Assembly (NCBI RefSeq): GCF_014642875.1
Contig: NZ_BMJC01000001.1
Location: forward strand, 1,841,335 to 1,905,334
DNA length: 64,000 bases
Source: Puia dinghuensis
GTDB taxonomy: Bacteria; Bacteroidota; Bacteroidia; Chitinophagales; Chitinophagaceae
Direction of reading: 5' to 3'
Both the position numbers and the translations under genes were made by a program. Positions 10,462 to 19,718 of the stretch are shown here, piece by piece. The number at the start of each line of letters is the position of its first letter. Position 1 is the first letter of the stretch. The notes under the pieces are model-generated. The model searched no databases, had not been told where the DNA came from, and was given only the letters and a program-made list of their open reading frames with translations.

Positions 10462-10758
10462 ATGAAATGGCCTAAATATTTGTTGTTGTTGCTGTTACTG
10501 CCGGGTTGTGAAAGAAAACCCCGCCCGATCGACGTTCCGCAAAAGCTCAAAACCGCGATGGCGGAATTCCTAAAGAAAAAAGCGGGGCCGGATAGCACCC
10601 GCACACAATTTAATGTTGAGGAGGTTGTCTACTTCGAAGACAAAGATTTCTTCGACTGTGAGTTTAAGGTCCGCATGAGGACAAATGAAAAAGATACAAC
10701 CGGTGAAATGGCCGCGACAATATCGAAAGACTTTTCTCAGGTTACCAGGAAGTGGTGA
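10462..10758 (+). CDS. Small hypothetical lipoprotein
   Basis: 98 aa. Leucine-rich signal peptide with lipobox Cys16 (LLPGC), then a charged mature region ending EMAATISKDFSQVTRKW. It is transcribed divergently from the SusC gene and ends one base before the convergent stop of the subunit-3-like gene. No family recognised. A secreted small lipoprotein is all the sequence supports. Confidence 0.7.
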   Translation: MKWPKYLLLLLLLPGCERKPRPIDVPQKLKTAMAEFLKKKAGPDSTRTQFNVEEVVYFEDKDFFDCEFKVRMRTNEKDTTGEMAATISKDFSQVTRKW

Positions 10759-11343
10759 TTAAGAAGTCGCCCACGCCTTATCTCCCTTCTTGTAATCGAT
10801 ACACCCTTCATACTTGCCCGGCACGGCAACATACCGCAGGGCCTTGGTCGCGCCCGGCTCGGACGTAAAATAACCCCAGAGGGTCAACTCCTTCATCATC
10901 CGGAAATAATGCGCCGGATCGTCCTTTTTCTTCTTGGCAGTATAGTCCTTCTGCTCCTTGTCCAGGTCGATCAGCAGCTTAGTCCGTTCTTCCGGCGTGC
11001 AGTCCATAAAGGACTTGCCATTATTCTTCTGCTTGCAGGCATCATTCAGCTTCTGTATCCCGGCTATAAACACCTTCTGATCTGCCTCAGTATAGCAATC
11101 TTTCACAATGATAGCCATAAACTGACCCACCTTCGCATCCTTTGCGCCAGGCGTATCCGTTGCCGGCAGAATGGTCTCCGCCACCTCGTCAAAAAAAGCA
11201 ATATCGTCAGTGGAGAAATTGGTGCCGGCGCCACCAATCTTTTTTTCCGGCGCGTTGGTACAGCCGGACAGGAAAGCCTCGGCCCCGATAATGGTTCCGC
11301 CCAGCAACAAACCAACCCGGGCCAATGCATCTCTTCTGTTCAT
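10759..11343 (-). CDS. Gluconate 2-dehydrogenase subunit 3 family protein (small subunit of a GMC dehydrogenase)
   Basis: 194 aa. Twin-arginine signal (MNRRDALARVGLLLGG) with a Cys at the end of the hydrophobic segment, so Tat export and possibly lipidation. The region from about residue 40 (FFDEVAETILPATDTPGAKDAKVGQF) is typical of the gluconate 2-dehydrogenase subunit 3 family. These subunits escort and mature the large FAD subunit through the Tat route. It lies 15 bases after the second GMC gene in the same operon, so it is probably the small partner of one or both GMC proteins, which have no Tat signal of their own. Resembles the small subunit of LacABC-type glucoside 3-dehydrogenase; the substrate is inferred. 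Confidence 0.88.
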   Translation of the reverse strand: MNRRDALARVGLLLGGTIIGAEAFLSGCTNAPEKKIGGAGTNFSTDDIAFFDEVAETILPATDTPGAKDAKVGQFMAIIVKDCYTEADQKVFIAGIQKLNDACKQKNNGKSFMDCTPEERTKLLIDLDKEQKDYTAKKKKDDPAHYFRMMKELTLWGYFTSEPGATKALRYVAVPGKYEGCIDYKKGDKAWATS

Positions 11344-11358
11344 AATAATGTAATTTAA

Positions 11359-13032
11359 TTAAATATTCCCTTTTTTCAATTCAGTCACGGCAAAATCAGC
11401 CGCCCTCGCCGTAAGAGCCATATAGGTAAGAGAAGGGTTTTGACAAGCCGCCGAAGTCATGCAGGCCCCGTCCGTCACAAATACATTCAGCGCATCCCAC
11501 ACCTGGTTATGTTTATTCAACACCGATGTCTTAGGGTCCCGCCCCATCCTCGCCGATCCCATCTCATGAATGCCATCCCCCACAGGATGCCCGTTATCCC
11601 AGGAGTGAACTTTTTTTATCCCCGCCGCCTCGAGCATCGCCACGCCCTCCGCTACCATATCCTTCCGCATCTTCTTTTCATTGTTCTTTATCTCCGCATC
11701 CATCGAGAGCACCGGCAAACCCCACTTGTCCTTCTTCTCCTTGTCAAGCGTGATCTTGTTATCATGATAAGGCAGCAGTTCGCCAAAACCCGTGATCCCC
11801 ATCGTCCACTGCCCCGGCTCCGACAATGACTCCTTCAGTCCGACACCAACACTCATCTCCGCTACATCCCGTTGCCAGCCTTCCCGGCTCGCACTGCCCT
11901 GGTAGCCAAAACCACGCAGATAGTCGCGCTTGTCCCCAAAAAGGTTCGCAAACCGAACGATATAAATGCCATTCGCCCGGCGACCATAGACATACTTGTC
12001 CTCATATCCTTCCATCACACCCGCGGCGCCAAGATTGTAATGATGATCCATGATGTTATGACCCAGCTCCCCGCTGCTGCTGCCAAGCCCGCCGGGCCAG
12101 ACATCCGTAGCGGAATTCATCAGTATCCAGGCGCTGTTCAACGCGCTCGCATTGACAAAAACGATCTTCGAATAAAAAGTATACGTCTTATTGGTCTCGG
12201 CATCCAGCACCTCTACCCCCGTGGCCCGCTTCTTATCCTTATCATAAAGTAACCGCATTACAATGCTATAAGGCCGCACTGTCAGTTTCCCCGTAGCCAG
12301 CGCTGCAGGAAGCGTTGAGGACTGGGTACTAAAGTAACCCCCGAACGGACAGCCTTCCCAACAACGATTACGGAATTGACACTGCGTCCTGCCCGGGATA
12401 GGCGCCGTAAGATTGGCGCACCGGCCAATGATCATATTCCGCCGCCCCTTGTAATGCTCCTTGATCCGCGCCGCCACATCCTTCTCCACACAATTCATCT
12501 CCATCGGCGGCAGGAATTGTCCGTCCGGCAGCTGAGCCAGCCCTTCCTTGCTTCCGCAGACCCCCGCAAACCGCTCTACATGGTCATACCAGGGTTCGAT
12601 ATCCTTATAACGGATAGGCCAATCGATAGCCCACCCGTCTTTTGCATTGGCCTCGAAATCATGATCGCTCCAGCGATAGCTCTGCCTCCCCCACAAGATC
12701 GACCGCCCCCCAAGCCGGTAGCTCCGCCACCAGTTGAAAGGCTTCACCTCTGTATACGGGCAATCCACATCCTTCGTCCAGGAATCGATCACGGCCTCCG
12801 TGGCGCCCCACGTTCGGGCGATATAGGGCCGGTCTTTCTTCTCCTGCTGCGTCACCTTACCCCGATGGACAAAATCCCATGGATCCAAATTCGCAGTTTT
12901 GTAATCCTTGATATGCTCGTAATAAGGTCCGCGTTCCAGCATAAGGGTCGTGAGCCCCTTTTCCGTAAGCTCTTTCGCCGCCCAGCCCCCGCTGATCCCA
13001 CTGCCGATAACTATTGCGTCATAAGTATTCAT
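11359..13032 (-). CDS. GMC family FAD-dependent oxidoreductase, second of a tandem pair (Fe-S type)
   Basis: 557 aa. N-terminal Rossmann FAD motif GSGISGG (residues 10-16), GMC N-terminal signature GGRSILWGRQSYR (108-120), and C-terminal active-site His489 (IHEMGSARMG) and Asn532 (QNPSLTYMAL). A cysteine motif C218-x5-C224-x3-C228 (CQFRNRCWEGC) matches the [3Fe-4S] motif of bacterial FAD-glucose dehydrogenase type enzymes, so electrons probably leave by cytochrome rather than oxygen. It has no export signal; co-export with the Tat-bearing subunit 3 protein is likely. It is a close paralog of the adjacent GMC gene, clearly a tandem duplication that has diverged. Confidence 0.9.
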   Translation of the reverse strand: MNTYDAIVIGSGISGGWAAKELTEKGLTTLMLERGPYYEHIKDYKTANLDPWDFVHRGKVTQQEKKDRPYIARTWGATEAVIDSWTKDVDCPYTEVKPFNWWRSYRLGGRSILWGRQSYRWSDHDFEANAKDGWAIDWPIRYKDIEPWYDHVERFAGVCGSKEGLAQLPDGQFLPPMEMNCVEKDVAARIKEHYKGRRNMIIGRCANLTAPIPGRTQCQFRNRCWEGCPFGGYFSTQSSTLPAALATGKLTVRPYSIVMRLLYDKDKKRATGVEVLDAETNKTYTFYSKIVFVNASALNSAWILMNSATDVWPGGLGSSSGELGHNIMDHHYNLGAAGVMEGYEDKYVYGRRANGIYIVRFANLFGDKRDYLRGFGYQGSASREGWQRDVAEMSVGVGLKESLSEPGQWTMGITGFGELLPYHDNKITLDKEKKDKWGLPVLSMDAEIKNNEKKMRKDMVAEGVAMLEAAGIKKVHSWDNGHPVGDGIHEMGSARMGRDPKTSVLNKHNQVWDALNVFVTDGACMTSAACQNPSLTYMALTARAADFAVTELKKGNI

Positions 13033-13039
13033 AGAATAA

Positions 13040-14719
13040 TTAGATGTTCCCCTTCTTCAGCTCGCTCACCGCATGGTCCGCCGCGCGCGCCGTAAAAGCC
13101 ATATAAGTCAAGGAAGGATTCACACAATTGGCTGAGGTCATAAAAGAACCATCCGTCACAAATACATTCTTCGCATCCCACACCTGGTTCCAGGAATTCA
13201 ACACCGAGGTCTTGGGACTCTTGCCCATCCGCGCCGTACCCATCTCATGGATCCCCCGGCCCAGGTAAGGATTGTCACTCCGGCTCTTCACATCCTTCAC
13301 ACCACAAGCCTCCAGCATCTCCACCGCATCGGCCTCCATATCCTTGCGCATCTTCAATTCATTATCCTTCAGCTCGGCGTCGATAGCCAGCACATTCAAC
13401 CCCCACTTGTCCTTCTTCGTCTTGTCGATCGTCACCTTGTTGTCATGATAGGGCAACGTCTCCCCGAATCCGCCGATATTCATTTTCCAGGGCCCGGGCT
13501 CCGTCAACGCCTGCTTGTATTCCTTTCCGATGCTGTATTCGGCAATCTCATGATCATAGCCTTCCCGGCCACCGCCACCCTGGTAACCAAAGCCACGCAG
13601 GTATTCGCGCTTGTCGCCGTTGATATTGCGGAACCGCGGAATATAAATGCCATTCGCCCGGCGGCCATAATAATATTTGTCCTCGTATCCTTCCACAATG
13701 CCGCTGGCGCCCACTCCAAGGTGATGGTCCATTACGTTATGCCCCAATTCCCCGCTGCTGCTGCCCAACCCGTCAGGCCACACATCGGTCGCGGAGTTCA
13801 TCAGCACCCACGCACTATTCAACGAAGAAGCATTCAGGAAAATGATCTTTGCCTTGTACTCGTAGGTCTTAAGCGTCTCTCCATCCAGCACCTCTACCCC
13901 CGTAGCCTTCTTCGTATCCTTGTCATACAATATCTTGGTGACGATCGACCAGGGCCGCACCGTAAGGTTACCCGTCTTCATCGCCGCCGGCAGCGTGGAC
14001 GACTGCGTGCTGAAATAGCCGCCAAAGGGACAACCCAGCCAGCATTTGTTGCGGAACTGGCAGCCAACCCTTCCCTCATGCGGAACGGTAATATTAGCCA
14101 CCCGGCCAATGATCATATGCCGCAAGCCCTTATAATGCTCCTTCAACCGCGCAGAAACGTCCTTCTCCACACAGGTCATATCATAGGGCGGCAGAAAATA
14201 GCTGTCGGGCAGATGCGCGATATTTTCTTTCGAGCCGCTGATGCCGGCAAACTTCTCAACATAGGTGTACCACGACTCGATATCCTTATAGCGCACGGGC
14301 CAGTCGATAGAGATCCCCTCCCGGGCATTGGCCTCGAAATCAAAATCACTCCACCGGTAGCTCTGACGCCCCCACATCAGCGACCGGCCACCCACATGAT
14401 AACCGCGGAACCAGTCGAAACGCTTCGTCTCGGTATAAGGGCTCTCACTATCCTTGCACCACCAATCCAGGTTCCATTCATTCAGGGGGTAGTCCCGCTG
14501 CAACACTGGATAATCTTTCTTCATCTGCTCGGTGGCCTTCCCGCGATGCGGAAAATCCCAGGCTTCTTTATTCGCACTCACATAATCCTTGATATGCTCG
14601 ATGTTTTGCCCTCTCTCCAGCATTATCGTTTTCAAACCTTTTTCCGTTAGCTCCTTGGCGGCCCAGCCCCCGCTGATGCCCGACCCGATGACAATCGCAT
14701 CGTAAGTGTTGTCAGCCAT
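13040..14719 (-). CDS. GMC family FAD-dependent oxidoreductase, first of a tandem pair (Fe-S type)
   Basis: 559 aa. Same layout as its neighbour: FAD motif GSGISGG (12-18), GGRSLMWGRQSYR, iron-sulfur motif C220-x5-C226-x3-C230, and C-terminal catalytic His (IHEMGTARMG) and Asn (VNPSLTYMAF). Only 7 bases separate it from the second GMC gene. It probably oxidises a sugar or glycoside hydroxyl in the periplasm and passes electrons via Fe-S to cytochrome c. The paired copies may have different substrates or form a heteromer; the sequence does not decide this. Confidence 0.9.
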   Translation of the reverse strand: MADNTYDAIVIGSGISGGWAAKELTEKGLKTIMLERGQNIEHIKDYVSANKEAWDFPHRGKATEQMKKDYPVLQRDYPLNEWNLDWWCKDSESPYTETKRFDWFRGYHVGGRSLMWGRQSYRWSDFDFEANAREGISIDWPVRYKDIESWYTYVEKFAGISGSKENIAHLPDSYFLPPYDMTCVEKDVSARLKEHYKGLRHMIIGRVANITVPHEGRVGCQFRNKCWLGCPFGGYFSTQSSTLPAAMKTGNLTVRPWSIVTKILYDKDTKKATGVEVLDGETLKTYEYKAKIIFLNASSLNSAWVLMNSATDVWPDGLGSSSGELGHNVMDHHLGVGASGIVEGYEDKYYYGRRANGIYIPRFRNINGDKREYLRGFGYQGGGGREGYDHEIAEYSIGKEYKQALTEPGPWKMNIGGFGETLPYHDNKVTIDKTKKDKWGLNVLAIDAELKDNELKMRKDMEADAVEMLEACGVKDVKSRSDNPYLGRGIHEMGTARMGKSPKTSVLNSWNQVWDAKNVFVTDGSFMTSANCVNPSLTYMAFTARAADHAVSELKKGNI

Positions 14720-14742
14720 AATCGTTGCCTTATTTTTTTTAG

Positions 14743-15651
14743 TTAAATATCACAGATGTGCACCCCTTGCTCGAGGGATTTGAGTTTGTCCGGACGGGAA
14801 GGGATGAACTCCTGCGCCACATACCCCTTGTAGCCCGTCGCGGCAATACCCCGCATGATCGCCGGGTAAAACAGCTCCTGGGTCTCATCTATCTCATTGC
14901 GGCCCGGGACCCCGCCGGTATGATAATGTCCGAAATATTGATGGTTGTCCGTTATCGTCCGGATCACGTCGCCTTCGTCGATTTGCATATGATAAATATC
15001 ATATAACAATTTGAAATTCTCCGACCCCATCCGCTTCACCAGTTCGATACCCCACTTGGTATTGTCACACATCTGATCCTTGTGATTGATCTTGCTGTTC
15101 AGCAATTCCATATGGATGATCACCCCTTGCTTTTCGGCCTGCCCGATTATTTGCTTCAGACCGGTCACACAATTCTTCAGGCCCGTTTCATCATCCATCC
15201 CCTCGCGGTTGCCGCTAAAGCAGATCAGGTTCTTATACCCCCCCTTCGCCACCAGGTCGATATGTTCCGTGTAATTCTTTATCAGCGCGGGATGATATTC
15301 CGTATGGTTCCAGCCCTTCGTAAGGCCAAGCTCCGCACCATTGCACATGGAAGAATAAATGCCATGTTTCTGCAGGACAGGAAAGTCCTTGGGGCCTACC
15401 AGGTCAATGGCGCCGAATCCGATGTTCTTGACGGCTATACAAAGATCATCCAATGAGATGTCACTGTAACACCAGCGGCATACGGAATGATTGATCGTTC
15501 CTTTTAGTTTCACCTTATTATTATTTTTTTTGCTTTTTTCCAGCTTCCCGGCTGAAGCCTCCAGTGAAGATAACATTCCCGCCGCGCCGATTGCTGCCGT
15601 ACCTGCAACGATATTTTTGATAGCGGTACGTCTTGAGGATGGTTTAGACAT
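14743..15651 (-). CDS. Tat-exported sugar phosphate isomerase/epimerase (TIM barrel, hydroxypyruvate-isomerase-like)
   Basis: About 302 aa from MSKPSSRRTAIKN. A twin-arginine signal (SSRRTAIKNIVAGTAAIGAAG) is followed by an AP-endonuclease-2 type TIM barrel. Metal-ligand positions are visible in VIIHMELLN, LLYDIYHMQ, GHYHTGG and VAQEFIPSR, as in hydroxypyruvate isomerase and related xylose-isomerase-like proteins. A longer start at 15672 overlaps the MFS stop as TAATG, which favours translational coupling; both starts keep the Tat signal. It lies between the MFS gene and the GMC pair. It is likely to rearrange an oxidised sugar product in the periplasm; the exact reaction is unknown. Confidence 0.85.
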   Translation of the reverse strand: MSKPSSRRTAIKNIVAGTAAIGAAGMLSSLEASAGKLEKSKKNNNKVKLKGTINHSVCRWCYSDISLDDLCIAVKNIGFGAIDLVGPKDFPVLQKHGIYSSMCNGAELGLTKGWNHTEYHPALIKNYTEHIDLVAKGGYKNLICFSGNREGMDDETGLKNCVTGLKQIIGQAEKQGVIIHMELLNSKINHKDQMCDNTKWGIELVKRMGSENFKLLYDIYHMQIDEGDVIRTITDNHQYFGHYHTGGVPGRNEIDETQELFYPAIMRGIAATGYKGYVAQEFIPSRPDKLKSLEQGVHICDI

Positions 15652-15671
15652 AATATAGTTCTTTTGATGCA

Positions 15672-16913
15672 TTATACGGCCTGCGCCTGCTGTTTATGAG
15701 CAACATACGTTTTACGCCGGACTACATAGATCAACGCAAACACCACGATCAAAATCGCCGGCATGATCGCCACTTTCATAAACGTATTCGAACCCGCAAT
15801 GGCATCCGCCGACGACCCGGCCCCGGAAGCAACGGCAGCAGCCTTGAAATTCTTATACCAACCACCCATCACCGGAAGGATCAGCGCGGTGGAGAACATC
15901 CCCGCCCCACCCATCAGCGAAAGGCCCAGCGCACCAGTCTTCGGCAGGTATTCCGAAACAAAGCCCAGCATCGTAGGCCAGAAAAAGCAGACCCCCATCG
16001 CAAATACAAGCGCCGCACCAAATGCCGCATAGCCGCTGGCCCTGCTCAGCAGGATAAGCCCTATCGCCGCTAATATGGCAGAGCAGATCAGCATCCCGTT
16101 CGGGTTGAGCCGGTGCACCACCGGTCCCGCAAAGCTCCGCCCCAAGGCCATCACCCCGTTGATGAATACCAACACGAGGATCCCCTCGACACCCGCACCC
16201 TGTAGCAAGCCCGGCAGCCACTGGTTCGTGCCCAATTCTGTGGCCGCGGTAAGGAACATGCTCGCCAGCATGATAAGGAACAAGGGGGTCAGACAAGCCA
16301 GGAACATTGCCTTCGTACTCACGCCCGATGTCACCCGCTCTGTTTTGGGAAAATCCAGCCGCAAGAACAACAATCCATAGATAATGGCCGGAATGAACAA
16401 CACCGCGATCAACGCATGCCATCCCAGATGCAGCTTATTCATCATCAGGTAAGCGATAAGGCCGCCGATCACGATCCCGCCGGGAAACCACACATGAAAC
16501 CGGTTCAGCATCGTTGTCTTATTGTTGGGGTAAAGGGTCACCACCAGCGGATTACAGGCCGCTTCCACCATTCCGTTGCCGATCCCGATACACAGCGTGC
16601 CGATAAACAACATCGTCGCATCCTTTGCCGTCAGGTACACCACCACCCCGGCGATATGGCCGACAAAAGCCAGCCCCAGGAGTCTCTTCATCCCCAGCAC
16701 ATCACACAACGGACCGCCAAAGACCATCGCCAACGTGAAACCCCAAAAAGCCGGACTGAAGATCCAGCCGATCTGCACCTCGTCCAAATGAAATTCACTG
16801 CCCCACGGTCCCTCCAGGGAAGCCCGGAAGGCAAAGGTCATAGCAGTAAAAATTAGGGCGATGCGACTGGCGAGAAAAAGCTTGTTGGAGTGAATCGTAG
16901 TGTTGTTACTCAT
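15672..16913 (-). CDS. MFS sugar transporter
   Basis: 413 aa with about 12 hydrophobic segments. The GGPLCDVLGMKR loop between helices 2 and 3 is the MFS signature (G-x3-D-x2-G-x-[KR]-[KR] type). It is the first gene of the minus-strand catabolic operon, divergent from the Gfo/Idh gene. Its stop overlaps the next start by one base (TAATG). It probably moves the oxidised or isomerised sugar across the inner membrane; substrate unknown. Confidence 0.88.
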   Translation of the reverse strand: MSNNTTIHSNKLFLASRIALIFTAMTFAFRASLEGPWGSEFHLDEVQIGWIFSPAFWGFTLAMVFGGPLCDVLGMKRLLGLAFVGHIAGVVVYLTAKDATMLFIGTLCIGIGNGMVEAACNPLVVTLYPNNKTTMLNRFHVWFPGGIVIGGLIAYLMMNKLHLGWHALIAVLFIPAIIYGLLFLRLDFPKTERVTSGVSTKAMFLACLTPLFLIMLASMFLTAATELGTNQWLPGLLQGAGVEGILVLVFINGVMALGRSFAGPVVHRLNPNGMLICSAILAAIGLILLSRASGYAAFGAALVFAMGVCFFWPTMLGFVSEYLPKTGALGLSLMGGAGMFSTALILPVMGGWYKNFKAAAVASGAGSSADAIAGSNTFMKVAIMPAILIVVFALIYVVRRKTYVAHKQQAQAV

Positions 16914-16957
16914 GGCAAGTGCGGGTTTTACATGTCAACCGGACACAATGTAGCGGA

Positions 16958-16981
16958 ATTTCGTTAAAAAATGAACGAAAT
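16958..16981. promoter_or_regulatory. Inverted repeat in the divergent promoter region
   Basis: Perfect 8-bp inverted repeat ATTTCGTT-N8-AACGAAAT in the 115-base gap between the divergent MFS and Gfo/Idh genes. Position and symmetry suggest an operator for a regulator that controls both arms of the catabolic cluster. The regulator is not encoded in the visible cluster. No clear TTG/TAnnTTTG promoter pair could be assigned. Confidence 0.45.
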
Positions 16982-17028
16982 AGCATAAAATTGCAATCGA
17001 TCTTAAATATATCTTACAATCATCTTAT

Positions 17029-18186
17029 ATGAATAGAAAATTACGAATGGGGATGATCGGCGGTGGCAAGAACGCCTTCATCGGCGCCGTTCATCGCATT
17101 GCTGCCAACATGGACGGACTCATCGAATTGGTTTGCGGAGCCTTTAGCAGCACCCCCGACAATGCACGCGAATCCGGCAAAGCCCTCTTCCTGCCGGACG
17201 ACCGCATCTATCTTTCCTATGAAGAAATGCTCGACAAGGAGAGCCGCCTTCCCGCAGACAAAAAGATGGACTTCGTCGTCATCGTCACTCCGAACCACCT
17301 GCACTTCGCCCCCGCGATGCTCGCATTGGAAAAAGGTTTCCACGTCGTCCTCGACAAACCAATGACGTTCTCTCTCGACGAGGCCAAACAACTACAAAAG
17401 AAAGTAGAAGACACCGGCCTCCTGCTTTGTCTCACCCATACCTATTCCGGCTATCCGCTCGTCAAACAGGCCCGCCAAATGATAAAAGATGGCACGTTCG
17501 GCAAGATCAGAAAAGTCTATGTCGAATATCCCCAGGGCTGGCTCAGCCGCCTTTCCGAAAAAGACGGTAGCAAACAGGCCGAATGGCGCACCGACCCGAA
17601 ACGCTCAGGCAAAAGCGGCGCCATGGGCGACATTGGAACACACGCGGCACACCTCGCCGAATACATCAGCGGTCTGAAGATATCGCAGCTCTGTGCCGAT
17701 CTCAGCATCATGGTCCCCGGCCGCGCCCTCGACGACGACGGCAACGTGCTCCTTCGCTTTGACAACGGCGCCACCGGTGTCCTCTTCGCCTCACAGGTTG
17801 CCGCCGGTGAAGAGAATCCCCTGAAGATCCGCATCTATGGCGAACTCGGCGGCATAGAATGGGCACAGCAGGAACCCAATACGCTCTTGGTAAAATGGCT
17901 TGATCAACCCACCCAGGTCTACCGCGCCGGGATGGGTTATCTGTCTGCGGTCGCCAAACATAACACCCGCACCCCTGGCGGCCACCCGGAAGGTTACCTG
18001 GAAGCCTTTGCCAACCTCTACCGCAACTTCGCCATAACACTTATGGCCCGCATCGACGGTACCACCCCGCCAAAAGAAGCCCTCGACTTCCCCTCTGTCG
18101 AAGATGGCATCCGCGGCATGGCCTTTATCGACAACCTCATCCGCAGCAACGAAAGCAAGGAGAAATGGACCACTTTCACCATCTAA
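17029..18186 (+). CDS. Gfo/Idh/MocA family oxidoreductase
   Basis: 385 aa. N-terminal NAD(P)-binding Rossmann fold (MGMIGGGKNAFIG), the VVLDKPMT segment equivalent to the EKP motif near residue 110, and a C-terminal alpha/beta domain with GDIGTHAAHLAEY holding the conserved His. No export signal, so cytoplasmic. First gene of the plus-strand operon; 10 bases separate it from the TIM-barrel gene. Members oxidise or reduce sugar hydroxyls, often 3-keto sugars or inositols, which fits the upstream GMC dehydrogenases. Confidence 0.92.
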   Translation: MNRKLRMGMIGGGKNAFIGAVHRIAANMDGLIELVCGAFSSTPDNARESGKALFLPDDRIYLSYEEMLDKESRLPADKKMDFVVIVTPNHLHFAPAMLALEKGFHVVLDKPMTFSLDEAKQLQKKVEDTGLLLCLTHTYSGYPLVKQARQMIKDGTFGKIRKVYVEYPQGWLSRLSEKDGSKQAEWRTDPKRSGKSGAMGDIGTHAAHLAEYISGLKISQLCADLSIMVPGRALDDDGNVLLRFDNGATGVLFASQVAAGEENPLKIRIYGELGGIEWAQQEPNTLLVKWLDQPTQVYRAGMGYLSAVAKHNTRTPGGHPEGYLEAFANLYRNFAITLMARIDGTTPPKEALDFPSVEDGIRGMAFIDNLIRSNESKEKWTTFTI

Positions 18187-18196
18187 AACTCACCAT

Positions 18197-19252
18197 ATGC
18201 AGACAATAAAAGGACCAGCCATCTTCCTCGCCCAATTCATGGATGATAAGCCACCATTCAATTCCCTCGCTTCCATCTGCAAATGGGCCGCCGGCCTCGG
18301 CTACATCGGCGTCCAGATCCCCTCCTGGGACAGCCGCCTCATCGATCTCCAAAAAGCCGCCGAAAGCAAAACCTACGCCGACGAGATAAAAGGCATCGTC
18401 CAAAACGCCGGCCTGCAGATCACCGAACTCTCCACCCATCTGCAAGGTCAACTGGTAGCCGTACATCCCGCATATGATGCCCTCTTCGACGGGTTCGCAC
18501 CGGCAGCAGTACACGGCAATCCCAAAGCCCGCCAGGAATGGGCAGTGCAACAACTAAAATACGCAGCAAAAGCCTCCTTCAACCTCGGACTCAACGCACA
18601 CGCCACCTTCAGCGGCGCCCTGCTCTGGCCCACTGTCTATCCCTGGCCCCAGCGTCCCGCCGGCCTGGTAGAAACAGGTTTCAAAGAACTCGCCGCCCGC
18701 TGGCTGCCTATCCTCAACGCATTCGACGGAGCCGGCGTCGATCTGTGTTATGAGATCCACCCCGGCGAAGACCTCCATGACGGCATCACCTACGAACGCT
18801 TCCTGGAGCATACCCACAACCACCCGCGGGCCTGCCTGCTCTACGACCCCTCGCACTTTGTGCTGCAATGCCTCAACTACCTGGAATATATCGATTATTA
18901 TCACGAACGCATCCGCATGTTCCATGTAAAAGACGCCGAATTCAACCCCACCGGCAAGTCCGGCGTATATGGCGGCTATCAGGGATGGGTCGAACGCCCC
19001 GGCCGCTTCCGCTCCCTCGGCGACGGCCAGGTCGACTTCAAAGGCATCTTCAGTAAGCTGACACAGTACAACTATAAAGGCTGGGCCGTACTCGAATGGG
19101 AATGCGCCCTCAAACACCCCGAGGACGGAGCCAAAGAAGGGGCGCCCTTCATAAAGAACCATATCATCCGCGTGACGGAAAAAGCCTTCGACGACTTCGC
19201 CGGGACAGGCAGCGACGAAAAATTTAACCGCACCGTGCTCGGATTGAAATAA
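18197..19252 (+). CDS. Sugar phosphate isomerase/epimerase (xylose-isomerase-like TIM barrel)
   Basis: 351 aa from MQTIKGPAIFLAQF; a longer in-frame reading upstream overlaps the previous gene and lacks support. TIM-barrel features with metal-binding residues are visible in CYEIHPGEDLHDG, LLYDPSHFVLQ, FHVKDAEF and VLEWECAL. No signal peptide, so a cytoplasmic counterpart to the Tat-exported isomerase of the divergent operon. It sits between Gfo/Idh and cytochrome genes in one operon. Likely acts on the keto-sugar made by the dehydrogenases; exact substrate unknown. Confidence 0.9.
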   Translation: MQTIKGPAIFLAQFMDDKPPFNSLASICKWAAGLGYIGVQIPSWDSRLIDLQKAAESKTYADEIKGIVQNAGLQITELSTHLQGQLVAVHPAYDALFDGFAPAAVHGNPKARQEWAVQQLKYAAKASFNLGLNAHATFSGALLWPTVYPWPQRPAGLVETGFKELAARWLPILNAFDGAGVDLCYEIHPGEDLHDGITYERFLEHTHNHPRACLLYDPSHFVLQCLNYLEYIDYYHERIRMFHVKDAEFNPTGKSGVYGGYQGWVERPGRFRSLGDGQVDFKGIFSKLTQYNYKGWAVLEWECALKHPEDGAKEGAPFIKNHIIRVTEKAFDDFAGTGSDEKFNRTVLGLK

Positions 19253-19288
19253 CTCTGCATAACTTCACGCACCAAAGAATAAAGACAT

Positions 19289-19708
19289 ATGACCAAACAG
19301 CTAGTAGCCGCACTCTCCTGCGCCATGCTCATCGCCGCCTGCGGCGGTTCCGGCGACAAAAAAGCACCTGAGAACAAAGATTCTGCCTCCACCACCACGA
19401 CGGCGCCCGCTAACCCCGCCACCGTCAACCCCACCGCTGACAAGGCCCTCGATCTCATTGGCGCCAGTGATTGCACTACCTGCCACCGGCTTCACAAAGC
19501 GCAAGGCGGCTCCACAATCGGCCCCGCATATGACGAAGTCGCCGCTAAATACACAAACGCAGCAGACACGACGGTCGATCGTCTCGTAAAGAAAGTCATC
19601 AGCGGCGGCAGCGGCATCTGGGGCACCGTTCCCATGACCCCACATCCGGCCCTGAAACCAGATGACGTCAAGACCATGGTCACCTACGTCCTGTCTTTAA
19701 AACAATAA
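19289..19708 (+). CDS. Lipoprotein c-type cytochrome
   Basis: 139 aa. Lipobox at Cys18 (LIAACGG), an acidic/Thr-Ala-Pro-rich linker, then a class I cytochrome c domain with CTTCH (C62, C65, H66) and a likely axial Met116 in GTVPMTPHP. A membrane-anchored periplasmic electron carrier. Position next to dehydrogenase genes makes it the probable electron acceptor of the GMC oxidoreductases, comparable to the cytochrome component of LacABC-type enzymes. Confidence 0.92.
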   Translation: MTKQLVAALSCAMLIAACGGSGDKKAPENKDSASTTTTAPANPATVNPTADKALDLIGASDCTTCHRLHKAQGGSTIGPAYDEVAAKYTNAADTTVDRLVKKVISGGSGIWGTVPMTPHPALKPDDVKTMVTYVLSLKQ

Positions 19709-19718
19709 TCAACCCGAT

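Noticed and set aside
13247-14650. A 467-aa plus-strand open frame
   Set aside because: Antisense to the GMC oxidoreductase, which has clear FAD and Fe-S motifs; the reverse reading has no domain and is His/Pro/Arg-rich.
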